The notes below the pieces were generated by a model. That model saw only the letters and a program-made list of their open reading frames with translations, made no database searches and was not told where the DNA came from. A DNA stretch of 64,000 nt from Bacteroidota bacterium (lineage in GTDB: Bacteria > Bacteroidota > Bacteroidia > Cytophagales > Cyclobacteriaceae), in contig JACOSO010000043.1 in NCBI GenBank assembly GCA_016178785.1, positions 244,403 through 308,402 on the forward strand. Reading direction: 5' to 3'. Below, piece after piece: positions 1-7,968 of this stretch (the first letter of the stretch is position 1; each line of letters begins with the position of its first letter). Position numbers and translations under genes: made by a program.

Positions 1-66
1 TGTCTTTAGCTTAAATGCCAAATTAGACCCGACAAACCCCGCACCTCCGGTAATCAAGATTCTCAT
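1..66 (-). CDS. NAD-dependent epimerase/dehydratase, N-terminal fragment
   Basis: Only the first 22 codons are inside the window. The protein begins MRILITGGAGFVGSNLAFKL, which contains the glycine-rich GGAGFVG dinucleotide-binding loop of extended short-chain dehydrogenases such as UDP-sugar epimerases and dehydratases. Its ATG overlaps the TGA stop of the upstream Wzt gene as ATGA, so the two are translationally coupled. This fits a nucleotide-sugar enzyme feeding the glycan exported by Wzm/Wzt. The substrate cannot be inferred from the fragment. Confidence 0.75.
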   Translation of the reverse strand, partial: MRILITGGAGFVGSNLAFKLKT

Positions 67-1292
67 TCGAGTTGGTTAAAGTTCCACTTGAAAACGGGGC
101 TCAGACCAACGGAGCGGTAACCCCCCTCTATCTCAAAACTAATGCTGGGGCCTTCTCCAATCGCAACAAGTTGCCTCAACCCGTGCAACACTGAAAAAAC
201 TTCGAGCCGGTATTTACCCTCATTGATAAATTTTTCAGGGATCAGTGTATCTACTTTATAAGCCCCAGGTTGTTTTACAACAATTTTTCCATCCCAGTCC
301 TTAGCCCAGGACCAATAGATTATTTGATTACTTTCATTATAAACAGCATAGCCAAAATTCAATGTAGGATCGGCTACATGAATGTTCACCTCCATACTTA
401 CTTTGATTTTTGACCCGAACGAAATAAGCCTGCCGTGTACATCATTGTTTTCCGTGGTAAGAGAAATATTTTGAAAATCATGCACATCATTATTATAAGG
501 TGAGCCATTACCACTACTCCATTCAGCATTCTCGCTAGCGGATGTGCTGCCAAAAGCACTCAAGTATTTGCCAATTATCTTGCTGATGCTGTTGTCAATG
601 TGAGTGATTCTCCCTGATTCGAGTAATACCCCAATATTACAAAGTCCCTCTACCGCTTCTAGATTGTGGCTTACAAATAATAAAGTTTTTCCTTCATTTC
701 TAATGCCTCTCATCTTGGAAAGGCACTTCTTCTGAAACTCCGCATCGCCCACAGCCAATACCTCATCGATGATTAGAATTTCAGGTTCTAAAAAAGCGGC
801 CACGGCAAAAGCTAATCGCAACTGCATGCCGCTGGAAAAATGTTTAAGAGGTGTGTCCAAAAACTTCTCTACCCCGCTGAAATCTACTATCTCATCAAAC
901 TTTTGCTCGATCTCTTTTCTTTTCATCCCCAACAAAGAACCGTTAAAGAAGATGTTTTCTCGACCGGTAAGTTCAGGATGAAACCCGGTACCAACCTCAA
1001 GTAAACTGGCAATGCGTCCGCGTGAAATTATATGGCCAGTGGTGGGTGGTGTTATTTTTGAAAGAATTTTAAGAAGGGTCGATTTGCCAGCTCCGTTACG
1101 TCCAATAATTCCAATAGACTCACCTGGCTTCACGTCAAAAGAGATTTCTTTCAGCGCCCAAAAATCTTCTATTTGGTTACGATCAAACTTGAAAGAGTTT
1201 ACTACCCGCTCGCGCAAGCTCAGGTATCCACCAGCGAGATGCTGAATTTTATATTTCTTACCAATATTTCTTATTTCAAGAATCGGTCTCAT
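63..1292 (-). CDS. ABC transporter ATP-binding protein, Wzt-like glycan exporter
   Basis: This 409-aa protein is the ATPase of a polysaccharide/O-antigen ABC exporter. The nucleotide-binding domain covers about residues 1-240, with Walker A GRNGAGKST near 64-72, signature FSSGMQ near 152-157, Walker B ILIIDE near 172-177 and the switch histidine in FVSHN near 209. A further 150 residues form an extra C-terminal domain. In Wzt homologues of this length that domain is a beta-sandwich that recognises a modified glycan end (family knowledge; ligand here unknown). The gene follows the Wzm permease with only 2 nt between them and overlaps the epimerase by 4 nt, so all three are probably one operon. 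Confidence 0.9.
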   Translation of the reverse strand: MRPILEIRNIGKKYKIQHLAGGYLSLRERVVNSFKFDRNQIEDFWALKEISFDVKPGESIGIIGRNGAGKSTLLKILSKITPPTTGHIISRGRIASLLEVGTGFHPELTGRENIFFNGSLLGMKRKEIEQKFDEIVDFSGVEKFLDTPLKHFSSGMQLRLAFAVAAFLEPEILIIDEVLAVGDAEFQKKCLSKMRGIRNEGKTLLFVSHNLEAVEGLCNIGVLLESGRITHIDNSISKIIGKYLSAFGSTSASENAEWSSGNGSPYNNDVHDFQNISLTTENNDVHGRLISFGSKIKVSMEVNIHVADPTLNFGYAVYNESNQIIYWSWAKDWDGKIVVKQPGAYKVDTLIPEKFINEGKYRLEVFSVLHGLRQLVAIGEGPSISFEIEGGYRSVGLSPVFKWNFNQLE

Positions 1293-1294
1293 TG

Positions 1295-2158
1295 TCAGGC
1301 AAAATCAGCAAATAAATCTTCGGTTTTTTTAAAGTAAAATATTCCAGCAATGAGGAAGACCAGACCGGATGTTAGACTTACACCCAAGTAATACATATCA
1401 GCCCAGGCATTTGTAAGAGGGAGTCTAAAGAGTTCGATAGCTGCATACATAGGTGAGCAAACCAAAATATATTGCAGCACCGGATATTTAAGCAGTGAGA
1501 TTGGGTAAATCACAGGTGTCAAAAAAAATAAGACCTGTACTAAAAAAGGAATTACGTAGCGAAAATCGCGATACTTTACATTGAGTGCAGCGAGCCACGA
1601 TCCGAGTCCGAGCGTTGCAACGATCGTCATCAGTACAGCTAACGGCCAGGCAAAAATCGCTTGCCACGATACATGCTGCTGATAAAAAACGAGTAAAGCT
1701 ATGTAAAGGATAAAAGCCATCAGAAAGTCAAACAATGCAACCAGAATGGAGGAGACAGGAATAATAAGTCTGGGGAAGTATATTTTCTTGATGATAGATG
1801 CATTGTTTACCATGCTATTGGAGGCGTTGGTAAGACCTGTGGAAAACATATTCCAGATAAGTAAACCAGAAAAAACATAAACCGGGTATGGAAGGTTTTG
1901 TGAGGGAATGTTCAAGGCTCTTCCAAAAAAGAAAGTGAAAATGAACATCATCATCAGAGGTTGGAGTATGGCCCACAAAAACCCCAATACCGTTTGCTTG
2001 TATTTTATTTTAATATCACGCCAGGTAAAAAAATAAAATAGCTCTCGGTAACGCCACAGCTCGCCCCAATGGAAAAACTTTCTACTAGATTCTATTTTAT
2101 ACTCAACTAACTCTGACATGAATCTTGGAATAGCGGAAATTAATTTCGGATTCTGCAA
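1295..2158 (-). CDS. ABC-2 type permease, Wzm-like glycan exporter
   Basis: This 287-aa polytopic protein belongs to the ABC-2 permease family that pairs with Wzt to move lipid-linked glycans across the inner membrane. A short cytoplasmic N-terminus contains the conserved segment YRELFYFFTWRDIKIKYKQT, followed by about six hydrophobic helices and a lysine-bearing tail. Length and order match TagG/Wzm proteins. It is the first gene of the - strand Wzm-Wzt-epimerase operon and is divergent from the glycosyltransferase at 2176, with a 17-nt gap that must hold both promoters or be read through from elsewhere. Confidence 0.9.
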   Translation of the reverse strand: MQNPKLISAIPRFMSELVEYKIESSRKFFHWGELWRYRELFYFFTWRDIKIKYKQTVLGFLWAILQPLMMMFIFTFFFGRALNIPSQNLPYPVYVFSGLLIWNMFSTGLTNASNSMVNNASIIKKIYFPRLIIPVSSILVALFDFLMAFILYIALLVFYQQHVSWQAIFAWPLAVLMTIVATLGLGSWLAALNVKYRDFRYVIPFLVQVLFFLTPVIYPISLLKYPVLQYILVCSPMYAAIELFRLPLTNAWADMYYLGVSLTSGLVFLIAGIFYFKKTEDLFADFA

Positions 2159-2175
2159 CTTCGTGCCAAGTTACT

Positions 2176-3246
2176 ATGAAAATTCTTTTCCTTGTACCCT
2201 ATCCGCTCCGACAGTCGCCCTCCCAGCGGTTTCGTTTCGAACAGTACTTTGGCTTCCTCTCTCAGAAGGGGATCGAGTTCAAAGTAAAGACTTTTTTAAA
2301 ACCTGACAATTGGAGGGTCTTTTATAGTGAAGGAAATTCTTTTCTTAAAGCTGCACTGATAATCAAAGGATTTACCGAACGCCTCATCTCTCTTTTTGAA
2401 ATTCCTCCCTACGACTTCATTTTTATTCACCGCGAAGCAACTCCCATTGGCCCACCTTTTTTTGAATGGATCATTGCAAAAGTGTTCAGAAAAAGAATCA
2501 TCTATGATTTTGACGATGCAATCTGGTTGACTGATAAGAAAAATGAATCGTGGATAGTAAAGACGGTGCGATGGCGAAGTAAAGTGGAGAGCATTTGTAA
2601 GTGGAGCTACAAGGTAAGTGCCGGTAATGCTTACCTGGCAGCTTTTGCTAAGCGTGTTAACGGCAATGTGGTGATAAATCCCACTACGGTAGATACGGAA
2701 AATGTTCATGTGGAAGGTTTTAAGGATTCTTCGGGAGAGCGAATTGTAATTGGATGGACGGGCTCACATTCAACTTTGAAATATTTAAAGGAATTAGAAC
2801 CCGCGCTTCTTCGCCTTGAAGCAAAATTCGCACACGTTGATTTTTGGGTAATTGCGGACAAACCCCCAAACATGCGATTGCCACGATTGTATTTTAGGCC
2901 ATGGTCTTCAGAGACAGAAGTCTCAGACTTAGCTCAATTTGACATCGGAATTATGCCTTTGCCAGATGATGAATGGACGAAAGGTAAATGCGGGTTTAAG
3001 GCATTGCAGTACATGGCCATGGAAATTCCTACAGTAGCTTCGGCAGTTGGGGTTAATACTACAATAATTAGTCATGGAGTAAATGGTTTTTTAGTGAAGG
3101 ATAACAATGAATGGGAAACATTTTTATCCAGACTTATTGAAGACAAGTCCTTACGCAAGAGCCTTGGGAAAGAGGGAAGAAAGACCTTAGATTTGAATTA
3201 CTCAGTTCTTTCCAATAGGGAAAGGTTTACACTGCTTTTTAGTTAG
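2176..3246 (+). CDS. Glycosyltransferase (GT-B fold, family 4-like)
   Basis: This 356-aa protein starts MKILFLVPYPL, the usual first strand of a GT-B glycosyltransferase. The C-terminal half holds IGWTGSHSTLKYL, the nucleotide-sugar-binding entry seen in GT4 enzymes, and KCGFKALQYMAMEIPTVAS, which corresponds to the conserved E-x7-E region. It probably transfers a sugar onto the lipid-linked surface glycan made by this locus. Donor and acceptor cannot be predicted. It is transcribed alone, divergent from the exporter genes. Confidence 0.85.
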   Translation: MKILFLVPYPLRQSPSQRFRFEQYFGFLSQKGIEFKVKTFLKPDNWRVFYSEGNSFLKAALIIKGFTERLISLFEIPPYDFIFIHREATPIGPPFFEWIIAKVFRKRIIYDFDDAIWLTDKKNESWIVKTVRWRSKVESICKWSYKVSAGNAYLAAFAKRVNGNVVINPTTVDTENVHVEGFKDSSGERIVIGWTGSHSTLKYLKELEPALLRLEAKFAHVDFWVIADKPPNMRLPRLYFRPWSSETEVSDLAQFDIGIMPLPDDEWTKGKCGFKALQYMAMEIPTVASAVGVNTTIISHGVNGFLVKDNNEWETFLSRLIEDKSLRKSLGKEGRKTLDLNYSVLSNRERFTLLFS

Positions 3247-3369
3247 CCAGGGCAATATTAGAAATGTCTCATCCAATGAGAAGCAGAAATGAAATCGAGG
3301 AGAGATGTAGTACCCGCCAAAAAGTATTGCACTAAAAAAAAATTGAAAACCTAAGAAGAGCAAATGACA

Positions 3370-4686
3370 TCAACCTAATCTCTTAATTCTTTCCTGACGT
3401 GATAAATCATCGATTAAAACTAAGGCAATAATGAAAAAAGGTAACATTGGGATTTTATACCGTACCAGTGTTCCAAAGTTATACGTTGAAACACCAACTG
3501 CAAATGCGAAAATTAATGAGAAGCCCAGGCAAAATACCACGGTAGGATTTGATAATGCCTTTAAGAAAAAGAAGTTACTTCTCATCATGACAATGATCAA
3601 AAAAAACAAAAAAAGAAAAGCTTCTATGGCCGAAATAAACATAAGTGGATTGTTAACTTCCCAGATAAATGGTCTGAACAACGACACCACGATAGCTTGT
3701 GGGGCAAGTTTCACCATCGAGTTAAATGTTCCATCCAATTCCCCTAATGAATAGCCAGATCCACCAGCTCTGCCAGTCCAATACCGGATGTCGTAGGCAG
3801 TAACTTGTGCTGTCTCGGCTAACTTGTTGAGAGCATATTTGGGGTTATCTTCCCCTGCTTTTAATGCGGCAAAAACTGCGAGACTTCCTGCAACCAAAAT
3901 AACCAATGGGGCTGCAAATACGCGCGTTATTCGATTTCTGATCTTCGAAAGATTTTCAAAGAATACCCATAGGATCATCGCTGGCACGAACGTTAAAAGA
4001 ATGTAAATCTTTATCTTATACAAAAGCAGAGTTGAGGCCAAAATCAGCACGATAGTGACGACTTTAAATCTTTTCTTTATAAAAAGCGCATATGTGCAAT
4101 ACAACGTAATTCCCACGCAAGCAAAAGTGATAGTATCTTTAAGTATGCCCGAGCCCCAAAACAAAACTGAAGGAATAAAAAATATCGACCATGCCAACCA
4201 CTTGTGCAAATGCGGATACAAATCATAAAATGTCTGAAACATCATCCATGAGCCAATGAACCCAAGTACCGCAAATAGAATTGCTGTTCCCGAGTACGAG
4301 GAGAAAGTAAATAAATCAAAGAAGGCGGCTAATTGAATTACAGCAAATGATGACGGATCGGTGAAAAAAGGCATTTTAGAAACAAATGCGTAACCGCCAG
4401 CAACATTCTGATCGCCAAAAAAAAGTTTAAATCCAATGTATGGTGATTGAACAAATGCTTCCCATAAGATCCTGCTTCCATTTGTATGGTAATTAAATGT
4501 GTCCCCTCCCGTATAATAAAACTGATAAATGAGTCCTACCGCCAAAGCGCCTGCAATTCTCAAAACCAGAGCGGGAAAAAAATACTTCCTGGTAATTTGA
4601 TCAGTAACACTCGGCCTAATAAGAAATGCGAACAGGAGCACTCCTGCCAGGATCAAAGGGGTCACTATTAGATCGCGGAGTTCCAC
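3370..4686 (-). CDS. Polytopic membrane protein, possible GT-C-like enzyme
   Basis: This 438-aa protein has roughly ten hydrophobic segments spread over its full length and starts with GTG. An acidic loop after the second helix reads YYTGGDTFNYH. An Asp in the first extracytoplasmic loop is typical of GT-C glycosyltransferases, but the rest is not distinctive enough to assign a family. It sits between a glycosyltransferase and the efflux operon, so a role in glycan assembly is an inference from position only. It could equally be a polymerase or an uncharacterised membrane protein. Confidence 0.6.
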   Translation of the reverse strand: MELRDLIVTPLILAGVLLFAFLIRPSVTDQITRKYFFPALVLRIAGALAVGLIYQFYYTGGDTFNYHTNGSRILWEAFVQSPYIGFKLFFGDQNVAGGYAFVSKMPFFTDPSSFAVIQLAAFFDLFTFSSYSGTAILFAVLGFIGSWMMFQTFYDLYPHLHKWLAWSIFFIPSVLFWGSGILKDTITFACVGITLYCTYALFIKKRFKVVTIVLILASTLLLYKIKIYILLTFVPAMILWVFFENLSKIRNRITRVFAAPLVILVAGSLAVFAALKAGEDNPKYALNKLAETAQVTAYDIRYWTGRAGGSGYSLGELDGTFNSMVKLAPQAIVVSLFRPFIWEVNNPLMFISAIEAFLFLFFLIIVMMRSNFFFLKALSNPTVVFCLGFSLIFAFAVGVSTYNFGTLVRYKIPMLPFFIIALVLIDDLSRQERIKRLG

Positions 4687-4830
4687 TTTAGGTTTTGATA
4701 GTTACTGAAAGCAAAACTAATAAATACCTACGTCATCGTTTTGAGTTGCTCTATATGCTTGTGATATGTCAGTTTTTTTCTGACTGATTATCAATAAGTT
4801 ACAAAGTTTCTTTTAACATCGTTATTAAAA

Positions 4831-4852
4831 TGAACACTGTTTAGTAAATTTG
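4831..4852 (+). promoter_or_regulatory. Candidate TetR operator and -7 box in front of tetR
   Basis: TGAACACTGTTTA at 4831-4843 is a near-perfect 6+1+6 inverted repeat. It is followed at 4845-4852 by TAAATTTG, a match to the Bacteroidota -7 consensus TAnnTTTG, 17 nt before the tetR start. A repressor bound here would cover the promoter. The same element occurs as a perfect palindrome at 5500-5512. No convincing -33 TTTG is visible. Confidence 0.6.
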
Positions 4853-4869
4853 TCCGTACAAGCTGAAAA

Positions 4870-5481
4870 ATGGGCGTAAAAGAAAGAAAAGAACGAGATC
4901 GTCAGGAAATGCGCGAAACGATTTTGCAATCGGCTCACCAGCTTTTTGTAGATAAAGGCTTTGATGATGTGAGCATCCGCAACATTGCCGAAGCAATTGA
5001 ATATAGTCCGGCAACGATTTATTTGTACTTCAAAGACAAGAACGAAATTTTTTATGCGTTGCACGGTGAAGCCTTCAAAAGGTTTAACGAATTCATGGGG
5101 GTGCTGGCCACAATAAAAGATCCTTTCAAGCGACTGATCAAAATGGGCGAGCTTTACATGGAGTTCACTTTTAAATTTCCGCAATACTATGACATCATGT
5201 TTATCATGCAGGCACCAATGGATTGCGACAAGAACTCAGAAGAATGGAAAGAAGGTGAAAGTGCTCACTGCCAATTAGAGAATGTTGTGAAGGAATGTCA
5301 GGGACATAATTATTTTAAAAATAAAGATTACAAGACGCTCTCATTTTTGATTTGGAGCACGATGCATGGGATGTGTTCTTTGGCTCTACGTGATCGGTTG
5401 AAAATTTATGAAGAAGCAGAGCGCTCGAAGATGATCGACAAGTCGTTTAAGATGTTTAAGCAGATTCTTTCAGATCTATAA
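4870..5481 (+). CDS. TetR/AcrR family transcriptional regulator
   Basis: This 203-aa protein has a typical TetR N-terminal helix-turn-helix at about residues 12-58 (AHQLFVDKGFDDVSIRNIAE, then a recognition helix with YSPATIYLYFKDK). A variable helical ligand-binding domain follows. It lies 42 nt upstream of a TolC-MFP-RND operon on the same strand and is most likely its local repressor. Matching palindromes in front of both tetR and tolC support autoregulation and control of the pump. The inducing ligand is unknown. Confidence 0.92.
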   Translation: MGVKERKERDRQEMRETILQSAHQLFVDKGFDDVSIRNIAEAIEYSPATIYLYFKDKNEIFYALHGEAFKRFNEFMGVLATIKDPFKRLIKMGELYMEFTFKFPQYYDIMFIMQAPMDCDKNSEEWKEGESAHCQLENVVKECQGHNYFKNKDYKTLSFLIWSTMHGMCSLALRDRLKIYEEAERSKMIDKSFKMFKQILSDL

Positions 5482-5499
5482 AAAAATTTAATCATTTGG

Positions 5500-5512
5500 T
5501 AAACACTGTTTA
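5500..5512. promoter_or_regulatory. Perfect palindrome, candidate TetR operator upstream of tolC
   Basis: TAAACACTGTTTA is a perfect 6+1+6 inverted repeat 11 nt before the TolC start codon. It differs by one base from the palindrome in the tetR promoter. Two copies at exactly the two places a local TetR repressor should act make this a credible operator. Confidence 0.65.
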
Positions 5513-5523
5513 TACTATTAACA

Positions 5524-6888
5524 ATGAAAACTAAAATTCTATTTGTATTTGTAATAGCCTCCTTAGCGGCTAAGTCACAAAGCTCGATTCTTGACGCTTA
5601 CATTCAAGAGGGCTTGAAGAATAATCTCCAGCTTAAACAAGAACAACTGAATTATGAACGAAGCGTGGAGAATCTCGCCCAAGCGAAAGCTTTGTTCTTG
5701 CCTTATGTCGGTGCAAATGCTACATACCAATTGGCTGATGGTGGTAGGAAGATTTCAATTCCGGTAGGAGATCTCGTAAACCCTGTCTACACCAACCTCA
5801 ATCAAATTAATAGCGTACTCAACCCTGGCGCCCCTCAATATCCCTCGATTAGCAATCAGACTACAAATTTCCTTGCTACTAATTTCCACGATACCAAAGT
5901 GCGGGTGATCCAGCCTTTGTTCAATCCTGAAATTTATTTCAACTACAAAGCGCAGAAAGAGCTCATCACGGTACAACAGGCACAAAAGAAAGCCTACGAG
6001 AACCAACTAAAATTTGAGATCACCTCCGCTTATTATCAATACCTACAAAGCGATGAAGCATTGCACATTTTAAAGAGCACACATTCACTATTGCGTGAGT
6101 TGCTAAAAATAAATCAGTCGTTGGTTGCCAATGCTAAAGCCACTAAAGATGTTGTGCTTAACACGGAATACGAACTCAACAAAACAGAACAACAAATCGC
6201 TGATAACGAAAAGAACAACCAAGTAGCCCGAGCCTACTTCAATTTTCTTCTTAATCGTGAAATGAGCGCATCAATTGAGCGAGATTCAATTCTATCGGCT
6301 TCAATTAATGAGCAACAAGAAATTTCTACCCTAACAAATACAGCACTACAGCAACGTCAAGAACTTCAACAATTGCAAAACGGACTTCGCGCCAATCAGC
6401 AGCTAATTGGACTTAATAATGCAAATGCATTTCTCCCCAAGGTCAATGTGGTGGGCGATCTCGGCTACCAGGGATTTTATTACAAATTCAACAGTGATCA
6501 GAGATATTGGCTTGTACAGTTTGGCCTCACTTGGGACCTTTTCAAGGGTGGAGAAAAAAGGGCGCGCACTCAACAGGCTCGCATCGATTACCACGTAACT
6601 GAAAATAAAATGGAGCAGCTAAAAAAACAGATCGAACTTCAAGTCATTCAATCACATTATGAATTAGAATCAGCAAAACAGGCATTCAAAGCTTCGCAAA
6701 GCGGAGTGAAGAGCGCGGAAAAATCGTTTCAAATCATTCGCGCAAAATACAATGAAGGCCAGGCTATTTTGCTGGAATACCTCGATGCCCAAAATAAATA
6801 CACAACTGCTCAGTTGACGAATTCGATCAACCAATATGAGTTGCTTCGCAAGTCAGCGGCATTGCTAAAGACCATCAACAACCTTTAA
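5524..6888 (+). CDS. TolC-family outer membrane efflux protein
   Basis: This 454-aa protein has a Sec signal peptide (about residues 1-19, ending KSQS) and two internally related halves rich in Gln/Asn/Ala helices, the layout of the OEP/TolC family. Conserved features include the N-terminal LDAYIQEGLKNNLQLKQ and, near the C-terminus, KYNEGQAILLEYLDAQN. It should form the trimeric outer-membrane channel of the tripartite pump. It is first in the efflux operon, 9 nt before the adaptor gene. Confidence 0.93.
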   Translation: MKTKILFVFVIASLAAKSQSSILDAYIQEGLKNNLQLKQEQLNYERSVENLAQAKALFLPYVGANATYQLADGGRKISIPVGDLVNPVYTNLNQINSVLNPGAPQYPSISNQTTNFLATNFHDTKVRVIQPLFNPEIYFNYKAQKELITVQQAQKKAYENQLKFEITSAYYQYLQSDEALHILKSTHSLLRELLKINQSLVANAKATKDVVLNTEYELNKTEQQIADNEKNNQVARAYFNFLLNREMSASIERDSILSASINEQQEISTLTNTALQQRQELQQLQNGLRANQQLIGLNNANAFLPKVNVVGDLGYQGFYYKFNSDQRYWLVQFGLTWDLFKGGEKRARTQQARIDYHVTENKMEQLKKQIELQVIQSHYELESAKQAFKASQSGVKSAEKSFQIIRAKYNEGQAILLEYLDAQNKYTTAQLTNSINQYELLRKSAALLKTINNL

Positions 6889-6897
6889 TAAATTCTT

Positions 6898-7956
6898 ATG
6901 AAAAAAATCCTTATCACTCTTTTAGTACCTGTTATTCTTGGTGCAGTGCTGTGGACCTGCGGTAAACAGGAAAAGCAAATTGAAAAACCTGTGATTGATG
7001 AATCTGCAGTTGCTATAAAATTAGCAGTCGTTCAAACCGTTGATTACAGCCTGCCCGTAATAAGCTCCGGTTTGATCAGCACCGAAACGGAATCAAAACT
7101 TTCATTTAAGCTTAGTGGAATAATTTCAAAGATTTATGTAAAGGAGGGAGAGTCTGTTTCGCGGGGGCAACTACTCGCATCACTTGACCTAACTGAAATT
7201 GATGCACAGGTTGCTCAGGCAAAAAATAATTTAGACAAGACTCAACGTGATTTAGAACGCGGAAAAAGATTACTCAAAGATTCTGCCGCAACGGTAGAGC
7301 AAATTCAAAACCTGACAACAGCATTTAATGTTGCTGAAGAAGGTTATCGGATTGCCTCGTTCAATAGACAATTCGCAACCATTCATGCAAATTCTTCCGG
7401 TAAGGTGATCAGAAAATTTGTGAATGAAGGAGAATTGGTTGGTGGAGGTTCACCTGTACTTATTGTAAACGCATCTGCGCAAAACGAGTGGATTGTAAAA
7501 ATCGGCTTACCTGATGTGGATTGGGTGCGCGTGAAAAAGGGCGATCATGCAAAAATTACAACTGATGCATATCCAAACGAAACGCTGAATGGCGAAATCA
7601 ATGCAATCAATGAAGGCGCAGACGGTAGCGGACTTTATCAGGCGGAAGTAAAAATAAGGCCAGGAAACAGAAAGTTAGCTTCGGGATTATTTGCGAAAGT
7701 TGAAATCGCTCCATCTTCAAGAAAAAAATTGCAGACGGTTCCTATCGAATCGATTGTTGAAGGCCAAGGAAAAAACGCATTTGTATTCGTAGTAAACGAA
7801 AACAAAAAATCAGTACGCAAACTTCCCATAGTTGTTGCCTACCTGGAAAACCAAACTGCTTTTATAACGAGTGGACTTGATTCTGTGCAAGAAGTGATTG
7901 CGGCTGGCTCTGCATTCCTCACAGAAAACAGTGTCATAAAAATTGAGCAACAATAA
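6898..7956 (+). CDS. RND efflux periplasmic adaptor (MFP/HlyD family)
   Basis: This 352-aa membrane-fusion protein bridges the RND pump and the outer-membrane channel. The N-terminus has a hydrophobic stretch ending LWTC at Cys 21, so it is probably a lipoprotein. The first lipoyl half (KLSGIISKIYVKEGESVSRG) is followed by a short alpha-hairpin with many Gln/Asn/Lys, the second lipoyl half (ANSSGKVIRKFVNEGELVGG) and a beta-barrel domain. It lies 12 nt upstream of the RND gene. Confidence 0.93.
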   Translation: MKKILITLLVPVILGAVLWTCGKQEKQIEKPVIDESAVAIKLAVVQTVDYSLPVISSGLISTETESKLSFKLSGIISKIYVKEGESVSRGQLLASLDLTEIDAQVAQAKNNLDKTQRDLERGKRLLKDSAATVEQIQNLTTAFNVAEEGYRIASFNRQFATIHANSSGKVIRKFVNEGELVGGGSPVLIVNASAQNEWIVKIGLPDVDWVRVKKGDHAKITTDAYPNETLNGEINAINEGADGSGLYQAEVKIRPGNRKLASGLFAKVEIAPSSRKKLQTVPIESIVEGQGKNAFVFVVNENKKSVRKLPIVVAYLENQTAFITSGLDSVQEVIAAGSAFLTENSVIKIEQQ

Positions 7957-7968
7957 TTCTTTTCAGTT

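Noticed and set aside
769..1245. Open frames opposite the Wzt gene and similar antisense frames across the window
   Set aside because: They lie fully within clearly coding genes on the other strand and have no protein-family features.
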